Origin: Marinilabiliaceae bacterium JC040
GTDB taxonomy: Bacteria > Bacteroidota > Bacteroidia > Bacteroidales > Marinifilaceae
Direction: 5' to 3'
Assembly: GCA_022496785.1 (NCBI GenBank)
Contig: SNAP01000009.1
Coordinates: forward strand, 41,896-105,895
Length of the DNA: 64,000 bases
Shown in pieces: positions 25,715 through 34,384 of this stretch (its first letter is position 1; every line of letters starts with the position of its first letter). Under the pieces are notes generated by a model. It was given only the letters and a program-made list of their open reading frames with translations. It was not told the DNA's origin and did not search any database. The translations under genes were made by a program, and so were the position numbers.

Positions 25715-28357
25715 ATGAAAAGATTTTTTCTATTATTAGTCATTACCCTTATTTCGTTATCTTATACATATGCACAAAGTCTTAAAGGTGTTATTGTAGA
25801 TGAAAAAGGAAAGGCTATTCCAAATGTAAGTATTTATCAAGTAGGAGAAAATAATGGTACTTTATCAAATTTAAATGGTGAATTTGAAATAAGTATTAAG
25901 AATAAAAAATCTCAATTGTTTTTCGAATGTATTGGCTATTCTAGTCAGACATATTTTCCTAATAAATTAAATTATTCTAAGAATTTTGTGATTATCATGA
26001 AAGAGGAAGTGGTTTTGCTTCCAGAACTTAGAGTATCTAGTAAGGCTGAAGATCCTGCATATTATATAATGAGGAAAGCTATTGCTTTTGCTCCATATTA
26101 TCTTGCTCAACTTTCAAAATACGACTGTAAGGTTTATCTAAAAGGTAGCATTATGGTAGAGAGTATACCTTGGATAATGCGTAAGATGATGGGGAAAAAA
26201 GATTTAGAGAATGCAAAGATTGGTAAATATCAAGTTATAGAATCTTTTAATAAAGTTCATTATGAATATCCTGATAAGATTAAGCAAGAAGTTGTAGCTA
26301 TTCGTTCTAGTGAACAGGCTAAGGGGACTTCACCTATGGATATGGTGGTTCAGAATATTTATAATTCAGATAGTTATGGAGTTGCATCTCCTTTAGCTAC
26401 TAATTCTTTTTCTAATTATAAATATAAGCTAGTTGGTACGTTTAATCAAAGAGGAAATACTGTAAATAAGATTAAAATAATCCCACGAGGAGGACGTAAA
26501 AAGGGAGTATTTTCTGGATATATCTATATTGTAGATAATTATTGGAATGTACATTCACTGAATCTTAAAATGCTTTTGCCAATAGGAGAAATGAAAATGA
26601 AGCAAATGTATTCTTTTGTTGAGGAGGGTGTTTGGATGCCAACGTCTTCATCTTTTAAGTTTAAAGGTGGTATAATGGGTATAAATTTAAGAGGATCTTA
26701 TCAGGCTTCAATCTCTGATTATAAGGTTGTAAAGAATCCTAATGTAGACCATTCTATACTTGCAAATGAATTAGCTTATCTTAAGGAAGGTAAAGAGCTT
26801 TCTAAATCGAAGGGAGTAGATAAGGAAAAGATTAGAAATAAATATTCTAAGAATAGAGAAAAGATAAACAAGATTCTTTCTAAAGATGAACTTTCGAATA
26901 GAGATATGAGGAGAGTTAATAGATTGATGAAGAAGGAGAATGAAAAACTAGAAAAGGAGAAACCTCTTGAAATAAAAGATCTTCCTAAGGTTAAGAAAGA
27001 GAATGTGAAGAATGATTCTAGTTTTTGGAATAAAATACGACCTATAAAATTGTCTAGTGATGAGAAGAAGAGTTTTGCTGCTCTAGATTCAATAGTTCTT
27101 AAGAAGAAAAAGAATCCTAATTATGAAGATTCTCTTTATTATGAAGGTATTCGTTTTAAACCTTGGTCTTTATTATTTGGAAAGACTTATGATTATGATA
27201 GAGAAGAGTTTAATTGGAAGACTAGTGTAACTACTCCTGGTATTTTAGAATTAACAGAAACTCAATTTAATACAGTAGATGGTATTAAGTTTAAATTACC
27301 TTTTGGAATTAATACAAGAGATACATTAGGACATTCTTATGCTTTCTATTCGAATGTAATGTATGCTTTATCTCGTAAGGCTGTAGATTTTAATATTGGA
27401 ACAGCTTACGTGTTTAATGGAATTAATCATGCTAAATTATCTTTATATGGAGGTATAGAGTCTAAAGATTTTAAAGGTGAAGATGGTGAATCTAGCATGG
27501 AAAATGCTTTTTATTCTTTATTTGTTCAAGATAATTTCAAGAAGTTTTATTTGGATAAGGATGTTAATATTGCTTATTCTCAGTATTTAGCTAATGGCTT
27601 GTATATGAAATTGTCGGGAGGTTTTAGTGATAGATCGAGATTGTATAATAATTCATCTCTGAAAATTATTAATAAAGGAGAGTATTCTACTAATAGTTTG
27701 AAAACTGACGGAATTAAAGATTGGCAGTTGAATACTAATCAGATGGCTTATTTGGGGCTTTATTTGGAGTATACGCCAAGATATTATTATAAGATAAAGA
27801 ATAATAGAAAGATTTATTTGTATTCAAATTATCCAACTTATGGGCTTTCGTTTAAACAGGCTTTTAAAACAATGGGTGGAGATTCTAAATTCTCGCGTGT
27901 TGAGGCTTTCTATAAATATACTTATCATGCAAAAAGAGGAAATGTGTTTAGTTCACAAATATTAGGAGGAAAGTTCTTTAATACTAAAAATATGTATGCT
28001 CACGACTATAAGTATATACGTGGTTTTGATGGAGAGGTCTCATTAACAAATGATTATAGAAAATTTAGGACTTTATCTTATTATGGGGCAGTATCTTCTG
28101 ATTATTATCTTAAGATAAATACGAACTATACAATGCAGAAGTTTTTAATTAAAAGATTACCATGGATAAATGATAAAATGTTTATTACTGAAGATTTATT
28201 TGTAAATTACGTGACAACAGAGAATGTTAAGAATTATTTGGAAGTTGGTTATGGTATAAGAAATATATTCTTAATGTTTGATCTTGAGTTTGTTTCTTCT
28301 TTTTATAAGGAAAAACTGGACTATTGTGGGGTAAGACTAAATATTAAACTTAAGTAA
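25715..28357 (+). CDS. DUF5686 outer-membrane protein with carboxypeptidase-regulatory-like domain
   Basis: An 880-residue protein with a signal peptide (MKRFFLLLVITLISLSYTYA, cleaved near AYA/QS). Residues 21-100 form a CarboxypepD_reg-like beta domain (SLKGVIVDEKGKAIPNVSIY). The DUF5686 region follows (AEDPAYYIMRKAIAFAPYYL). A Lys/Glu-rich, probably coiled segment spans about residues 360-435. The last 350 residues show alternating aromatic strands and end in an aromatic/basic terminus (VRLNIKLK), as expected for an outer-membrane barrel. The function of DUF5686 is unknown; the domain set suggests transport or assembly without a TonB plug. The M64 peptidase gene begins 18 bases later. Confidence 0.85.
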   Translation: MKRFFLLLVITLISLSYTYAQSLKGVIVDEKGKAIPNVSIYQVGENNGTLSNLNGEFEISIKNKKSQLFFECIGYSSQTYFPNKLNYSKNFVIIMKEEVVLLPELRVSSKAEDPAYYIMRKAIAFAPYYLAQLSKYDCKVYLKGSIMVESIPWIMRKMMGKKDLENAKIGKYQVIESFNKVHYEYPDKIKQEVVAIRSSEQAKGTSPMDMVVQNIYNSDSYGVASPLATNSFSNYKYKLVGTFNQRGNTVNKIKIIPRGGRKKGVFSGYIYIVDNYWNVHSLNLKMLLPIGEMKMKQMYSFVEEGVWMPTSSSFKFKGGIMGINLRGSYQASISDYKVVKNPNVDHSILANELAYLKEGKELSKSKGVDKEKIRNKYSKNREKINKILSKDELSNRDMRRVNRLMKKENEKLEKEKPLEIKDLPKVKKENVKNDSSFWNKIRPIKLSSDEKKSFAALDSIVLKKKKNPNYEDSLYYEGIRFKPWSLLFGKTYDYDREEFNWKTSVTTPGILELTETQFNTVDGIKFKLPFGINTRDTLGHSYAFYSNVMYALSRKAVDFNIGTAYVFNGINHAKLSLYGGIESKDFKGEDGESSMENAFYSLFVQDNFKKFYLDKDVNIAYSQYLANGLYMKLSGGFSDRSRLYNNSSLKIINKGEYSTNSLKTDGIKDWQLNTNQMAYLGLYLEYTPRYYYKIKNNRKIYLYSNYPTYGLSFKQAFKTMGGDSKFSRVEAFYKYTYHAKRGNVFSSQILGGKFFNTKNMYAHDYKYIRGFDGEVSLTNDYRKFRTLSYYGAVSSDYYLKINTNYTMQKFLIKRLPWINDKMFITEDLFVNYVTTENVKNYLEVGYGIRNIFLMFDLEFVSSFYKEKLDYCGVRLNIKLK

Positions 28358-28375
28358 TAAATTAAATCAGTACTA

Positions 28376-29659
28376 ATGAAAAAGGTATTTATAGCTATCG
28401 TATTGTTAGCTTTATGTATTTCTGTTTCTGCGCAGAATACTTTTAGAGATTATTTTTATAATAAAACATTAAGAGTTGATGTTGTCTTTGGTGCAGGGCG
28501 AGTAGAAACTCAGGTGTTTTTAAAGACAGTTTCTGAACAAAAAATCTATTCAGGACCTCATAAGAATTTGTGTTGTCAAAATGATAAGGGAGCTTATCGC
28601 TATTGTTTATACGATTCTAAGAGCGGTGAGTTAATCTTTTCAAAGGGTTTTTGTTCTTTACTAAATGAGTGGATAGCAACTCCAGAAGCTAAGAAAGTGA
28701 ATAGAGTGTTTTCTCATGCTTTATGTATGCCTTATCCTAAGAATAATGTTAGGTTTGTGATTCAACAAAGGATGTATAAAACAGGTAAGTTCCATGAGAT
28801 TTTTTCTTATGATTTAGATCCTAATTCTTATCTTATAGGAAGAGAAAATAAAGTAAATTATAAGGTAAATAAGATTCATTATAGTGGAAAGCCTCGTAAG
28901 AACTTAGATATAACATTTATAGCAGAGGGTTATAAAAAGAGTGAAATGAGAAAGTTTAGAAGCGATGTTAAGAAAATTGCTAAATATATGCTTGCTCGTG
29001 ATGTTTATAAGCCTTATGCTGATAGAATAAATATTTGGGCTGTTGAGTCTGTTTCTCATGAATCAGGTACTGATAATCCAGGTAAAGGAGTGTACAGAAA
29101 TACAGTTTTAAATTCTTCGTTTTATACTTTTAATATAGAAAGATATTTAACTACTTTAGACCATATAGCTATAATGGATGCTGCTTCTTGTGCTCCTTGC
29201 GATGCTGTTATAGTGATTGTTAATACTCCTAAATATGGTGGAGGGGGTTTTTATAATTATTATGCCCTAGGAAGTTCAGACCATAAATTATCAAAACAAG
29301 TTATGGTTCATGAATTTGGACATAGTTTTGCAGGTTTAGCAGATGAATATTATACTTCTAGTGTTGCAACAGAGAATTTTTACAATTTGGAGGTAGAACC
29401 TTGGGAGCCAAACATTACGACAAATGTAGATTTTAAATCGAAATGGCAAGATATGATTAAATCTGGAATTCCAGTTCCGACTCCTAGAATTAAAAAATAT
29501 AAGAATGTTGTTGGAATGTTTGAAGGGGGTGGATATGTGTCAAAGGGAGTTTATAGTCCAGTTCAAGATTGTGTAATGAAATCGAACAATTTAAAGGAAT
29601 TTTGTCCTGTTTGTAAACGAGCAATTCAAAAAACTATAGAGAAATATTTAGAAGATTAA
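28376..29659 (+). CDS. Secreted M64 family metallopeptidase (IgA-peptidase-like)
   Basis: A 427-residue protein with signal peptide (MKKVFIAIVLLALCISVSA, then QNT). An M64 N-terminal domain (about 22-155) precedes the peptidase domain, which begins near LDITFIAEGYKKSEM. The zinc motif is VMVHEFGHSFAGLADEYY (two His, catalytic Glu and the third ligand Asp). A Cys-rich end (DCVMKSNNLKEFCPVCKRA) matches the family. M64 was named for an IgA1-cleaving enzyme of Clostridium ramosum; most Bacteroidota members have no known substrate, so IgA cleavage should not be assumed. It is probably cotranscribed with the DUF5686 gene. Confidence 0.92.
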   Translation: MKKVFIAIVLLALCISVSAQNTFRDYFYNKTLRVDVVFGAGRVETQVFLKTVSEQKIYSGPHKNLCCQNDKGAYRYCLYDSKSGELIFSKGFCSLLNEWIATPEAKKVNRVFSHALCMPYPKNNVRFVIQQRMYKTGKFHEIFSYDLDPNSYLIGRENKVNYKVNKIHYSGKPRKNLDITFIAEGYKKSEMRKFRSDVKKIAKYMLARDVYKPYADRINIWAVESVSHESGTDNPGKGVYRNTVLNSSFYTFNIERYLTTLDHIAIMDAASCAPCDAVIVIVNTPKYGGGGFYNYYALGSSDHKLSKQVMVHEFGHSFAGLADEYYTSSVATENFYNLEVEPWEPNITTNVDFKSKWQDMIKSGIPVPTPRIKKYKNVVGMFEGGGYVSKGVYSPVQDCVMKSNNLKEFCPVCKRAIQKTIEKYLED

Positions 29660-29680
29660 TTATATCTTTTGAAGCTTATA

Positions 29681-29717
29681 AAAAGTCCTATATGCATATG
29701 AGTATATAGGACTTTTT
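29681..29717. terminator. Bidirectional terminator between the M64 gene and the AddB-like gene
   Basis: AAAAGTCCTATAT (29681-29693) pairs perfectly with ATATAGGACTTTT (29704-29716). T-rich tails lie on both sides, and the flanking genes converge. Confidence 0.88.
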
Positions 29718-29770
29718 TATTTCACAATATCCATTATAGAGTGTAAATATTAGAAGAAAGCTTTCAGCTT

Positions 29771-32605
29771 CTAACGGTGACAGATATCTTTATAGGAACA
29801 ATATGTGCATGCTTTATTATCAATTTCGCATTGTTCAAACCTAGTGTTGATATCTAAAAGTTCTTTAATGGTGTTTTTTATAAAATCTTCAATATCTCCT
29901 TTATATGTTCTAAAGTTATTAATATAGATTGTATTTCTTTTTTCTTTAAAGAAGAATCTAGAATCAAAATCTTTACTGAATATTTGTTTAAGGTTATAAA
30001 TTCCAGGAGTGATTTGTTTATTTGGTTGATTATTGCAATCGTAAATGAAACTATATATAAGAGTTTGAAGAGCTGCTTTATTTTCTTTCTTAAAATCGTT
30101 AGTAAAGAAAGTTTCAATATCGTCTATTTTTAGTTCATCAGATCCTGTTTTGTAGTCTATTATTCTTACAGAATGTTCAGTTTCATCAACCCTATCAATG
30201 ATTCCTCCTATATATCTTTTTTTATCTAGAACATTTAAACAGATTTTATGTCTGTTTTCTGTTTCAAGAATTTTTATTGGAGATAAAGTCTTGTCCTTTT
30301 TTAAAGTTTGTATTATATAGTTGAAGATTACGTTGTATAGGATTTTAGCTTCACCTTCTAGTTCTTTGGAGTTACCATCTTCAAAATAGTTATTGGAGAA
30401 AGCTTTAGATAAATGTTTGTGAAGTATAGTTTTATTTTTAATGATATTATCAAAATCTTCGTTTTTAAGTTCTTGACCAATGTATGGTTTGTATATTTTT
30501 TCCATACTATCGTGATATATTAGACCAAAGATTCGGTTGTCAATACTATCAATTATTTCATCTTTTTCTTTTAAACGTTTTATATATTGGAAATAGAATT
30601 TAAGTTTACATGTTCTATATGTGTTTATTGCAGAGGGAGATAGAGGACGTTTTTCGTTTGAAGTGATTTTATCTATTTCTTTAATAATTTCATCATCTTT
30701 CTTTATTGAAATTTCAACAGGACTAATTGTTCCAATTTCGTTAGTGATATTATATTCTTTTATATTGTGAATAGATTCATATTTAAGTTGATATAGGAAT
30801 CTACTCATTTCACCAGTTCTTATACCATCTCTTCTTGTACTGTAGTAGAAGTTTATATTATCTGCTCTTTGTATAAGTCTGTAGAAATAGTAAGCAAACA
30901 TAGAATCTTGATGTTCTAAAGTAGGAAGCCCAAATCCTTTTCTAAGATTATAAGGTATATAAGATTGTCCTGCAGAGCTTTTTGGTAGTTTTCCTTCGTT
31001 ACATGATAGTATATTTAAATATTTAAAGTCGAGCAATCTGGTTTCCATAAGTCCCATAACTTGAAGTCCAGCAAGAGGTTCTCCTTCGAAAGGTATTGTA
31101 AGACCTTTAATTATTTTACTTATGATTTTATAGTAAGTTTTAGGTCTTAGATTGATATTATATTCTCCAACAATAGAATTGATTCTTTTAATTTGAGTGT
31201 AAATATTGAAAAGATATTCTTTTTCAAGTTTTATATTATTTTCTTCGCTAGAAATGATGTTAATATGTTGAAATATATCGTGAAGAATAGATATAAGATA
31301 GTTACCAGCTTCATATCCTGTTTTAGGATGTTTAAGAATAGATTCTATCTTGTTTTTGCATTTAAGATCTTTTTCACCTACATATATTTTGTTTTCTTTT
31401 TGTATTTCATTGATATCTGAAATAGTGTTTTCATCGCATAAGAATTGATGATTAAGTAAGGTTATAAGAGGCTTATAGAAGAAGAGGCATTCGTTCTTGT
31501 TTATCTTTATACTGTCTTGAAGTTCAATAATAGATTTTATAAAACCAGTAATAGTACTGTTTTGAGCTGGATATCCCATAGTAACATTTATAGCATCAAT
31601 ATTGGATGGTATAGAATATAGAGTAGGAATTAAAAGACTTTCGTCGCCAAGTACAACAGCAGTATTTTCTTTTCTATTGTTGTCAATTTCTTTTAGATTA
31701 CTAGCTAGAATTTTACATTGTCCTATATCTGAAGGTATAGAGTAGATATTTATATCCTTTTTAGTTTTATTGAATGAATTAAATTCTTCTTCAGGAAGTT
31801 TATTAGGGAATCTTTTAATATTCTTTCTCATATAGAATCCTGCTTCGTTGCTAAAGTTATTCATGTAGAATTGGTCGTAATCCCAATAAAAGTCAATAAT
31901 ACCTTTAGTTTGGAAATGATCGAATATTTCTTCCTCACATTTATTTAAAGCATTGAAGCCGACCATGATAATCTTCTTACAATTAAGTTGAATTTTATTT
32001 TTCTTTAGATTTTCATATATACTTCTGTACGCCATACCTTCGTAGCATATGTTTTCGTTTTGAAGTTCTTGCTTAAAATCGGTGTATATATTATAAAGAT
32101 TGTCCCATAGATTTATAAAATCGTTTTGTGCATCAGATAGTTTTTCAAATTTGAAGCTACTCCAGAATTTATTAATTACTTTAATTTGATCTTCACTTAA
32201 ATATTGAAATTCATTTCCTATAGTTTTAATATCTTTTAGATTAGAGAATATATCTTTAGGATTAACGATATATTTATCAATATCATCAAAATCGTTAAGA
32301 ATCATTTCTCCCCAGTAGTAGAAGCTATCAAAATCTTCTTTAGAATGCATGTATTTTTGATAGATATTATATAATTTGAATATAAGAGTCAAATTATCAG
32401 CAGTTTCATATCCACTAAGATTGTTTATAAAATCGCTAAGAGTAGTGACTTTAGGTAACCAAGTAGTTTGATTTTTTATATTCCCAAGATGTTTTTTGAA
32501 AAATAGTCCAGATCTTTTATTTGGAAAGACAACAATAGTGTCTTTTAGTATATCTTTATTTATATTATAAATATCTTCGGAAACGGATTCAAGAAAATTG
32601 TTCAT
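29771..32605 (-). CDS. AddB-like PD-(D/E)XK exonuclease/inactivated helicase
   Basis: A 944-residue protein. The N-terminus (DTIVVFPNKRSGLFFKKHLG) is an AddB/UvrD-like fold without an obvious Walker A, and motifs such as NILSCNEGKLPKS and YYSTRRDGIRTGEMSRF follow. The C-terminal nuclease (about residues 690-944) has SPSAINTYRTCKLKFYFQY, GLIYHDSMEKIY, GGIIDRVDETEHSVRIIDYK (Asp and DYK catalytic residues) and CTYCSYKDIC. The C-x2-C-x5-C plus the upstream Cys form the four ligands of an AddB-type iron-sulfur clasp. This is expected to be one half of a two-subunit recombination nuclease; an AddA-like helicase is not adjacent. Confidence 0.85.
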   Translation of the reverse strand: MNNFLESVSEDIYNINKDILKDTIVVFPNKRSGLFFKKHLGNIKNQTTWLPKVTTLSDFINNLSGYETADNLTLIFKLYNIYQKYMHSKEDFDSFYYWGEMILNDFDDIDKYIVNPKDIFSNLKDIKTIGNEFQYLSEDQIKVINKFWSSFKFEKLSDAQNDFINLWDNLYNIYTDFKQELQNENICYEGMAYRSIYENLKKNKIQLNCKKIIMVGFNALNKCEEEIFDHFQTKGIIDFYWDYDQFYMNNFSNEAGFYMRKNIKRFPNKLPEEEFNSFNKTKKDINIYSIPSDIGQCKILASNLKEIDNNRKENTAVVLGDESLLIPTLYSIPSNIDAINVTMGYPAQNSTITGFIKSIIELQDSIKINKNECLFFYKPLITLLNHQFLCDENTISDINEIQKENKIYVGEKDLKCKNKIESILKHPKTGYEAGNYLISILHDIFQHINIISSEENNIKLEKEYLFNIYTQIKRINSIVGEYNINLRPKTYYKIISKIIKGLTIPFEGEPLAGLQVMGLMETRLLDFKYLNILSCNEGKLPKSSAGQSYIPYNLRKGFGLPTLEHQDSMFAYYFYRLIQRADNINFYYSTRRDGIRTGEMSRFLYQLKYESIHNIKEYNITNEIGTISPVEISIKKDDEIIKEIDKITSNEKRPLSPSAINTYRTCKLKFYFQYIKRLKEKDEIIDSIDNRIFGLIYHDSMEKIYKPYIGQELKNEDFDNIIKNKTILHKHLSKAFSNNYFEDGNSKELEGEAKILYNVIFNYIIQTLKKDKTLSPIKILETENRHKICLNVLDKKRYIGGIIDRVDETEHSVRIIDYKTGSDELKIDDIETFFTNDFKKENKAALQTLIYSFIYDCNNQPNKQITPGIYNLKQIFSKDFDSRFFFKEKRNTIYINNFRTYKGDIEDFIKNTIKELLDINTRFEQCEIDNKACTYCSYKDICHR

Positions 32606-32623
32606 TCTATACTGTTTAAATTG

Positions 32624-32631
32624 TATCTTTG
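32624..32631 (+). promoter_or_regulatory. -7 box of the mtn promoter
   Basis: TATCTTTG matches TAnnTTTG. It overlaps an in-frame ATG at 32629, so the mtn start is set at 32659. Confidence 0.6.
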
Positions 32632-32642
32632 TTCAAGTTTAT

Positions 32643-32650
32643 CAAAAGTA
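32643..32650 (-). promoter_or_regulatory. -7 box for the AddB-like gene
   Basis: Minus strand TACTTTTG matches TAnnTTTG, 37 bases before the ATG at 32605. It lies back to back with the mtn box. Confidence 0.5.
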
Positions 32651-32658
32651 CAATTTTT

Positions 32659-33372
32659 ATGGTTGAAAGAGAAGGAATAAGATTAGGAATAATAACTGCA
32701 ATGGATGAGGAAATGCTTCATCTAAGAGAGAATCTTAAAAATGAAGAAGTATTTAAGATTGCAGATTTTGAATATTATATTGGAAGTTTGAAAGGTGTAT
32801 CTGTAGTGCTTCTTAAATGTGGTATAGGAAAAGTTAGTTCAGCAGTTGGAACATCTTTAATGATAAATAGATTTGCACCAGATGCAATTATAAATTCTGG
32901 TTCGGCAGGAGGAATGGATACAAAATTAAATGTTTTGGATGTTGTTGTTTCTAGTGAATTGGCTTATAATGATGTAGATACTACTGTTTTTGGTTATAAA
33001 TATGGTCAGATGTGTAGAATGCCTGAGCGTTATACTGCAGATTCTAATTTGGTAGAAGTAAGTAAGAAAGCAATAGGAAATTTTAAAGAATCGAATTGTG
33101 TTGTTGGTTTGATATGTAGTGGAGATTCTTTTATATCAGATCCTAAGCGAACTGAAATGATTAAGGATTATTTCCCTGATGTTCTTGCTGTAGAGATGGA
33201 GGGAGCTTCAATAGCTCAGACTTGTTATTTGTTAAATACACCTTTTGTTGTAATTAGAGCAATTTCAGATATACCAGGAAAAGAGAGTAATTATAAAGAT
33301 TTTGGAGAATTTCTTTTAGATGCTGGTAAGATATCCGCTAAGATGGTAATGGATATTGTAGAGATGTATTAG
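32659..33372 (+). CDS. mtn: 5'-methylthioadenosine/S-adenosylhomocysteine nucleosidase
   Basis: A 237-residue cytosolic enzyme that cleaves MTA and SAH to adenine, recycling by-products of SAM use. Motifs: LGIITAMDEEM with catalytic Glu, LLKCGIGKVSSAVGTS, INSGSAGGMD, CSGDSFISD, AVEMEGASIAQ with the ribose-binding Glu, and IRAISDIPGKES with the catalytic Asp. The start at 32659 (MVEREGIRLG) is preferred over 32629 because a -7 box overlaps the latter. A perfect 13-base-pair terminator follows. luxS is not adjacent. Confidence 0.95.
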   Translation: MVEREGIRLGIITAMDEEMLHLRENLKNEEVFKIADFEYYIGSLKGVSVVLLKCGIGKVSSAVGTSLMINRFAPDAIINSGSAGGMDTKLNVLDVVVSSELAYNDVDTTVFGYKYGQMCRMPERYTADSNLVEVSKKAIGNFKESNCVVGLICSGDSFISDPKRTEMIKDYFPDVLAVEMEGASIAQTCYLLNTPFVVIRAISDIPGKESNYKDFGEFLLDAGKISAKMVMDIVEMY

Positions 33373-33400
33373 TAAAGATTGAAATATCACATTATATATT

Positions 33401-33438
33401 AAAGATGAGATTAGCGTTTTGTTAATCTCATCTTTATT
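33401..33438. terminator. Terminator between mtn and the small membrane-protein gene
   Basis: AAAGATGAGATTA (33401-33413) pairs perfectly with TAATCTCATCTTT (33423-33435). It serves mtn and possibly the converging gene at 33470. Confidence 0.85.
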
Positions 33439-33469
33439 TATATGTATTTATCAGATAATGAGGTGTTTA

Positions 33470-33703
33470 TTAATCTTCTGCTCTTCCTTTAATATTAACA
33501 GCTTTATAGTTTGATTCATCTTTTTTCATAGTAGAGCTAGCACATGTGATACCTCTTTCCCTCATTTCTTTGTTTTTACTTATATGAAGGCTAGGGAATT
33601 TTCCTTTCTTTTTAATAAGAATTCTAATAGCCATAGCAACGAAAGCTATTGCACAAAGGGCGATAGCGAGACCGAGAATAGTAAAAAAAGTACTTGTATT
33701 CAT
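33470..33703 (-). CDS. Small single-pass membrane protein of unknown function
   Basis: A 77-residue protein from Met at 33703 (MNTSTFFTILGLAIALCAIA); an upstream Met at 33736 would add 11 polar residues. One membrane span covers about residues 6-29, followed by a basic KKKGKFPSLHISKNKEMRER and then GITCASSTMKKDES with a single Cys. The pattern FP-x-x-H-x-x-x-NKxMRxRGI-x-C is one I associate with small Bacteroidota membrane proteins of unknown role, but I cannot name the family with confidence. It is isolated, converging on mtn. Confidence 0.65.
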   Translation of the reverse strand: MNTSTFFTILGLAIALCAIAFVAMAIRILIKKKGKFPSLHISKNKEMRERGITCASSTMKKDESNYKAVNIKGRAED

Positions 33704-33817
33704 TTTTCGATTATTTAATTGATTGCGATACTGCAATATTACAATTTTTGTATTAATGTTTTAAAAAAAATGCCTAAAAATCTTAATGATTCTGTTTAGT
33801 ATGTGTATGAATTTTAG

Positions 33818-33825
33818 TATTTTTG
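33818..33825 (+). promoter_or_regulatory. -7 box ahead of the DUF3276 gene
   Basis: TATTTTTG matches TAnnTTTG, 36 bases before the ATG at 33861; upstream in-frame Mets (33786-33807) would lie outside the transcript. Confidence 0.55.
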
Positions 33826-33860
33826 AAACAAAACTTACAAACTATAATAAATACTTAAAC

Positions 33861-34250
33861 ATGGAAGGATTAGAAAATAACGAAGAAACGATGAATGGAA
33901 GGGATGAAATCTTTTCTAAAGCGGTGAGAGCAGGTAAACGAACATATTTCTTCGATGTTAAAGCGACAAGAAATAACGACTACTATTTAACTATTACTGA
34001 AAGTAAGAAACGCTTTGACAAAGAGGGAAGTTATCATTACGAGAAACACAAAGTCTTTCTATATAAAGAAGATTTTGAGAAGTTTGCAGATGGTTTAGAT
34101 GAAACAGTTGCTTACATTAGAGAACTTTTAAAAGGAAGTCAGTTTGAACAACATCATGAATCTCATGAAAGTGAATCAAGTATTGAAAGTATAGAAATGG
34201 ATACTAAAGCTTTTGTTGATGTTGAGTTTGAAGATCTTGAAAAATTATAG
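33861..34250 (+). CDS. DUF3276 (PUR-alpha-like) nucleic-acid-binding protein
   Basis: A 129-residue soluble protein. Residues 14-90 form a PUR-like repeat: IFSKAVRAGKRTYFFDVK, YYLTITESKKRFD, HKVFLYKEDFEKFADGLDE. Bacterial members bind single-stranded DNA or RNA as dimers; the role in Bacteroidota is not well known. The tail from residue 90 is acidic and rich in His, Glu and Ser. The start at 33861 follows the -7 box; the longer frame is unsupported. Confidence 0.85.
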   Translation: MEGLENNEETMNGRDEIFSKAVRAGKRTYFFDVKATRNNDYYLTITESKKRFDKEGSYHYEKHKVFLYKEDFEKFADGLDETVAYIRELLKGSQFEQHHESHESESSIESIEMDTKAFVDVEFEDLEKL

Positions 34251-34384
34251 AAGATTTTATTTAAGAAATAGCGAGCATTAATAATATACTTATTAATGCT
34301 CGTTTTTTATGTTTTAATATATTACACTAGTTCAGAAGTGTGTAAATGGTTATTGTTTAATTAATTTTAGAATTTAGTATTGTA

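Noticed and set aside
32629..32658. Upstream ATG start of mtn
   Set aside because: It overlaps the -7 box, and the 10 added residues are not typical of the family.
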